Source: a candidate division BRC1 bacterium ADurb.BinA292 (GTDB lineage Bacteria > Sumerlaeota > Sumerlaeia > MVZB01). Taken from it: a stretch of DNA of 10,639 nucleotides. The stretch spans positions 1 to 10,639 of the forward strand of contig MVZB01000104.1 in the NCBI GenBank assembly GCA_002068205.1. Reading direction: 5' to 3'. Both the position numbers and the translations under genes were made by a program. Within the stretch, counting starts at the first letter, position 1. Every line of letters begins with the position of its first letter. The notes under the pieces were generated by a model. It ran no database searches. It was given only the letters and a program-made list of their open reading frames with translations, and was not told where the DNA came from. Shown piece after piece: positions 7,592 through 10,639 of this stretch.

Positions 7592-8878
7592 ATGACGACT
7601 TTCGCCCCGCCGCGCGGCATGCGCGATTTCTATCCCGAGGATTTTCGCGCGCGCGACGCCCTTTTCTCCGCCTGGCGCGAAACCGCGCGGCTCCACGGCT
7701 TTGAGGAATACGACGCGCCCGTCGTCGAAACCATGGAACTGCTCGAGCGCAAGGCCGGCGAGGAAATCAGCGACCAGATCTACACCTTCGTGGACAAGAG
7801 CGATCGCCGCCTCGCGCTTCGGCCCGAACTGACCCCCTCGCTCGCCCGCATGATCATCGCGCGGCAGGGGGCGCTCAGCTTCCCGCTCAAGTGGTCCGCC
7901 ATCGGCCAGTGTTTCCGCTACGAACGAATGACGCGCGGCCGCAAGCGCGAGCATTACCAATGGAATCTCGACATCGTCGGCGAGGAATCGGTGCTGGCCG
8001 AGGCCGAAGTCATTGGCGCCGCCGTCGCCGCCCTGCGTCGGCTGGGTTTGAGCGCCAACGAGTTCCAGGTCCGCGTCGGCAGCCGCGCCGTGCTGGCCGA
8101 GCTGTTTGCCCGCAGCGGCATCGGCCAGGAGCACTTCATGGCCTGTTGCCTCGCGCTCGACAAGCGCGGCAAGATCAGCGACGACGAGGTGGCCCGGCTG
8201 CTGGAGGAGGAGGGCCTCGCGACCCGTGATATCGAACGGGTGTTCGAACTGCTGGCGATCACGACGCTGGATCAGGCGGCCGCGGCCGTCGGCGCCGACA
8301 GCGCCGCGCTGGCCCAGATCCGCGAACTGTTTTCCCTCGCCGGCCCGCTCGGCTTCGCGCCCTTTCTCACGTTCGATCTGGCCGTCATTCGCGGACTCGG
8401 CTACTACACCGGCATCGTCTTTGAAGCGTTTGATACGGCCGGAAAGCTCCGCGCGATCTTTGGCGGCGGCCGTTACGACAGCTTGCTCAGCAACCTCGGC
8501 GGTCAGAAAATGCCGTGCGTCGGGCTTGGCTTCGGCGATGTGGTCGTGATGGAACTGCTCGCCGATTGCGGCAAGCTTCCCGCGACCGCCCGCCGCGTCG
8601 ATTTCGCCATCGGCTTCATGGACGACCCCTCGCGCGACCTGGCCCTGCGGGCCGCCCTCGCCGTGCGCGCGGCGGGCAAGAGCTGCGATCTGGCGCTCGC
8701 CGCCGAAAAACCGAAGAAGTTCTTCGCCCGTGCCGACCGCGCCGGCGCCCTCCACGCGATATACATCGGCCCCGATGAAGTCCAGTCCGGCACGTTCTCG
8801 ATCAAGCCGATGGATGACCGCAGGCCATGGACCGCTTCGCTTGACTCATTCGCGGAGCGGCTGGCCGGGCCAGCCTGA
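7592..8878 (+). CDS. hisS: Histidyl-tRNA synthetase
   Basis: A class II aminoacyl-tRNA synthetase of 428 residues that charges tRNA-His. The N-terminus (PPRGMRDFYPEDFRARDALF) and motif 1 region (LALRPELTPSLARM) are followed by motif 2 around residues 109-128 (RYERMTRGRKREHYQWNLDI), the histidine-specific GLGYYTGIVFEAF (starting at 268) and motif 3 with GGGRYDSLL. The C-terminal anticodon-binding domain is present from about residue 335, so the gene is complete. The motif 2 loop wording RYERMTRGR-x-REHYQWN and the VRGL/IRGL-x-YYTGIVFE region resemble, from memory, plant organellar HisRS and related bacterial sequences rather than the E. coli form. ATG 7592 has only a weak upstream GGA. The nearest upstream gene, thyX, is 52 bp away and may share its transcript. 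Confidence 0.95.
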   Translation: MTTFAPPRGMRDFYPEDFRARDALFSAWRETARLHGFEEYDAPVVETMELLERKAGEEISDQIYTFVDKSDRRLALRPELTPSLARMIIARQGALSFPLKWSAIGQCFRYERMTRGRKREHYQWNLDIVGEESVLAEAEVIGAAVAALRRLGLSANEFQVRVGSRAVLAELFARSGIGQEHFMACCLALDKRGKISDDEVARLLEEEGLATRDIERVFELLAITTLDQAAAAVGADSAALAQIRELFSLAGPLGFAPFLTFDLAVIRGLGYYTGIVFEAFDTAGKLRAIFGGGRYDSLLSNLGGQKMPCVGLGFGDVVVMELLADCGKLPATARRVDFAIGFMDDPSRDLALRAALAVRAAGKSCDLALAAEKPKKFFARADRAGALHAIYIGPDEVQSGTFSIKPMDDRRPWTASLDSFAERLAGPA

Positions 8879-8881
8879 CCG

Positions 8882-8910
8882 GCCCCGGATCGACCGGAAT
8901 CGGCCGGGGC
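8882..8910 (+). terminator. GC stem just after hisS, possible weak terminator
   Basis: GCCCCGG (8882-8888) pairs with CCGGGGC (8904-8910) across a 15-base loop, starting three bases after the hisS stop. There is no T tract, so it is not a classical intrinsic terminator. It could protect the mRNA 3' end or be chance in GC-rich DNA. The following gene has its own promoter candidate, which fits a transcript boundary here. Confidence 0.25.
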
Positions 8911-9005
8911 GATCGGCTCCAGATTGGTGTTGCCGCGCCGCGCTGCACCGTCCCGCCATCGCGATCCTTCCATCCGCCGGCGCGCGCGCGACCTGCCCCA
9001 GACCA

Positions 9006-9034
9006 TTGCCAATCGCTTTGGCACTGTCTATTCT
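9006..9034 (+). promoter_or_regulatory. Predicted sigma70-type promoter of the second glycosyltransferase
   Basis: TTGCCA (9006-9011) and TATTCT (9029-9034) are separated by 17 bases, matching 5 of 6 and 4 of 6 consensus positions. A start near 9041 gives a leader of about 74 bases before ATG 9115, which has GGGAG at 9104-9108 with 6-base spacing. An in-frame ATG at 9046 would be almost leaderless and is less likely. Confidence 0.5.
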
Positions 9035-9114
9035 GTCCCTGACGTATGTCATCCGGAGCCGGTTGTCGGGCCTTCGCCAAGCCGGCCTGGTCCGATCCCC
9101 GCTGGGAGAACGCC

Positions 9115-10516
9115 ATGGCGCGTGTCATGATCATCGGCTACGGCCCCCTGCCCCGCACGGGCATGCCCTACATCGGGGCGGCGGCCCTGCGCACGCGCCA
9201 TCTGCTCAAACCGATTCTCGATGCCGGCCATACGGTCAATCTCTATACCCTGCCGATTCCCGCCACCGAGGGCACCGAGGGCGAAGTCTCCTCGATGGTG
9301 CCCGACACCTACGAAGGGCTCACCTACCAGCGTTTCACCAACCACAGCGCTGAATTCGCCGTCCGCATGCTGACCGAGCAGGTCCGCCAGCTCGAACCCG
9401 ACGCACTGGTCGGCGTGAACACGTATCCGGCCTACATCGCCTGCCTCCTGCCGACCGCGCTGCCGGTGTGGGCCGATCTCAACGGCTACTGGATGGCCGA
9501 GATGCAGGGCCGCTGCTGGATCGAGGAGGATGACTCGATGCTGGCCGACGCGTGGGCGATCGAGCGGGCCATCGTCCGCCGCTGCGACAAGTTCAGCGCT
9601 GTTTCCCGTCCCCAGCTGCACGCGGTCCTGGGCGAGATGGCGGCGGTCGGCCGGCTCAATCGCCATACGTTCGATTATCAGTTCGGCCATCACCTGCCCA
9701 ATGCCTGCTACCGCTGGCAGGTGACGGCGGTAGCAGGCATTGGTCCCCGAGGACGCGTTCGTCCTCCTCTGGAGCGGCGGATTCAATGTCTGGGCCGACG
9801 TCGCCACGCTGGTGCGGGCCTGCGACCTGCTGATGCAGAATCATCCCAACGTCCACTTCGTCTCGACCGGCGGACGCATCGAGGGCGTCGTCACGCGCGT
9901 CTACGACGATTTCGTCGCGCTGGTCGAGCAGTCGCCCTACAAGGACCGCTATCATCTGCTCGGCTGGATCGAGTCGGACAAGCTGCCGGCGATTCACCGC
10001 GAGGCCGACGTCGGGCTGAACGTTGATTCGCGCAACTACGAAACGATGTTCGGCGCGCGCAACCGCATCAATGCCATGGCGATCGAAGGCCTTGCCGTCG
10101 CCACCACCATCGGCACCGAAATCAGCGAATGGCTCGACGATGGCCACGCCGTCATCGCCGCCCCGATGGGCGACCCCGAAGCGCTCGCCTACAGCATCGC
10201 GCCGTGGATCATGGATCGCAGTCAGCTCAAGGTTTTTGCGCAGAAAGCCAAGCGGATCATGGAGGAGGATTTCAGCTACGAGCGCACCACGCGCGGGCTG
10301 GTGCAGTGGCTGGAAGCGCCGGCACTGGCGCCCGACAATCAGGCCAAGATCAGCAGCCGCGGCGGCCGCGTCGCCGATCTCAATACCGTGGCCGTGAATT
10401 CATTGGAGGAAGAAGCCCTGCTGCTGGCGCGCCACCGCCTGCCGGAGATCCAGGATGCCCTGGCCCAGGCCCGCGCCCGGGAGGAAAGCCCCCGCAAACG
10501 CTTCCGATTCTGGTAG
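9115..10516 (+). pseudogene. Glycosyltransferase family 4, split by a frameshift
   Basis: Two adjacent frames together encode one GT-B glycosyltransferase of about 460 residues. The N-terminal half begins at ATG 9115 with a good ribosome site (GGGAG, 9104-9108): MARVMIIGYGPLPRTGMPYI through DLNGYWMAEMQ, FSAVSRPQ and HHLPNA, about 197 residues to 9705. The donor-binding half resumes in the next frame from about 9743: VPEDAFVLLWSGGFNVWADV, VHFVSTGG, YHLLGWIESDKLPAIHREAD, FGARNRINAM and TTIGTEISEW, ending at TAG 10516. The first frame otherwise runs on to 10026 as an Arg-rich, non-homologous tail (303 residues in total). TGA at 9722 and TAG at 9731 close the second frame upstream, so the shift must lie after 9733. 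The break coincides with an interleaved inverted repeat. Both halves otherwise look under selection, so this is either a recent inactivation or a sequence/assembly error. Sugar and acceptor are unknown. Confidence 0.78.
9690..9743. repeat. Interleaved inverted repeats at the glycosyltransferase break
   Basis: CCAATGCCTGCTACCGC (9698-9714) is perfectly complementary to GCGGTAGCAGGCATTGG (9727-9743), with a 12-base loop. TCACCTGCC (9690-9698) is perfectly complementary to GGCAGGTGA (9716-9724), which lies mostly inside that loop. The order is A-B-A'-B'. The left side codes for HHLPNA, which reads naturally in the first frame, and the genuine second frame resumes immediately after the right arm. 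There is no T tract, so this is not a terminator. Confidence 0.9.
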
Positions 10517-10639
10517 GATTCGTCCCCCTGCTAATTTCGTCCCTCACTCGAAAATTTGCCCGCCATTCTCGGCGTCGCCTGGATCGGTTCTGCCGTCCCT
10601 GCGGGACTCGGTCGCGATGGGGATCCCGGTTCCCGCCGC
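10517..10639. other. Downstream non-coding end of window
   Basis: No supported gene in these 123 bases. TTCGTCCC occurs twice in the first 30 bases after the stop. GTCCC-TGC-GGGAC (10595-10607) forms a small stem, extendable by two pairs across a bulge, without a T tract. An ATG at 10617 opens a frame that leaves the window after eight codons and cannot be judged. Confidence 0.4.

Noticed and set aside
7268..8755. Long open frame of 495 codons on the minus strand across hisS
   Set aside because: It is antisense to a clear hisS, low in recognisable motifs, and expected from the GC-rich third codon positions of the + strand gene.
9046..9114. Upstream ATG at 9046 as start of the second glycosyltransferase
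   Set aside because: It adds 23 residues unlike a GT4 start and has no ribosome site, while ATG 9115 has GGGAG 6 bases upstream and begins directly at the first beta strand.
9690..9743. Pseudoknot stimulating programmed frameshifting in the glycosyltransferase
   Set aside because: The A-B-A'-B' order does match a pseudoknot, but stops at 9722 and 9731 force the shift to lie inside the right arm. A stimulator must lie downstream of the slip site, and no slippery heptamer is visible.
9698..9743. Intrinsic terminator within the glycosyltransferase
   Set aside because: Strong stem but no T tract follows, and clear coding sequence for the same protein continues downstream.

Overview
The window is high-GC bacterial DNA carrying mostly conserved single-copy genes: release factor 2, CinA, ThyX and histidyl-tRNA synthetase. 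Around them lie surface-polysaccharide type genes: an SGNH hydrolase, two family 4 glycosyltransferases (one broken) and a NodB deacetylase. Start codons are mixed (GTG for one glycosyltransferase, TTG for prfB) and most genes stop at TGA. No taxonomic marker is decisive. The gene set and protein style would fit an uncultured lineage of the planctomycete, Sumerlaeota or Hydrogenedentota sort, but that is a weak impression. I see no rRNA, tRNA, CRISPR array, toxin-antitoxin pair or defence system.

Layout. Positions 1-75 hold two 18-bp direct repeats 25 bp apart, resembling one end of a DDE-transposase insertion sequence whose body would lie left of the window. Next are a membrane-anchored SGNH/GDSL hydrolase (252-1382, +) and a convergent glycosyltransferase (1328-2536, -); their 3' ends overlap by 55 bp. 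A 314-bp divergent spacer (2537-2850) holds a G-quadruplex-type G-run motif, a good sigma70-like promoter and the Shine-Dalgarno site of prfB. From there all genes are on the + strand: prfB (2851-3978), polysaccharide deacetylase (4055-5095), cinA (5203-6525), thyX (6682-7539), hisS (7592-8878), then a second glycosyltransferase (9115-10516) with its own promoter. That last gene is split by a frameshift at about 9706-9743.

How the genes fit together. prfB and hisS serve translation, thyX makes dTMP, and cinA belongs to NMN/pyridine-nucleotide salvage. The deacetylase, SGNH hydrolase and glycosyltransferases all point to building and trimming an extracellular or wall polysaccharide, but they do not form one obvious operon. 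prfB and the deacetylase (76 bp apart) are probably co-transcribed.

The most unusual structure is at the break in the last glycosyltransferase. A perfect 17-bp inverted repeat (9698-9714 / 9727-9743) is interleaved with a 9-bp one (9690-9698 / 9716-9724), exactly where the reading frame changes. It looks like a local template-switch mutation or an assembly/read artefact. I did not find a clearly new multi-gene system here.
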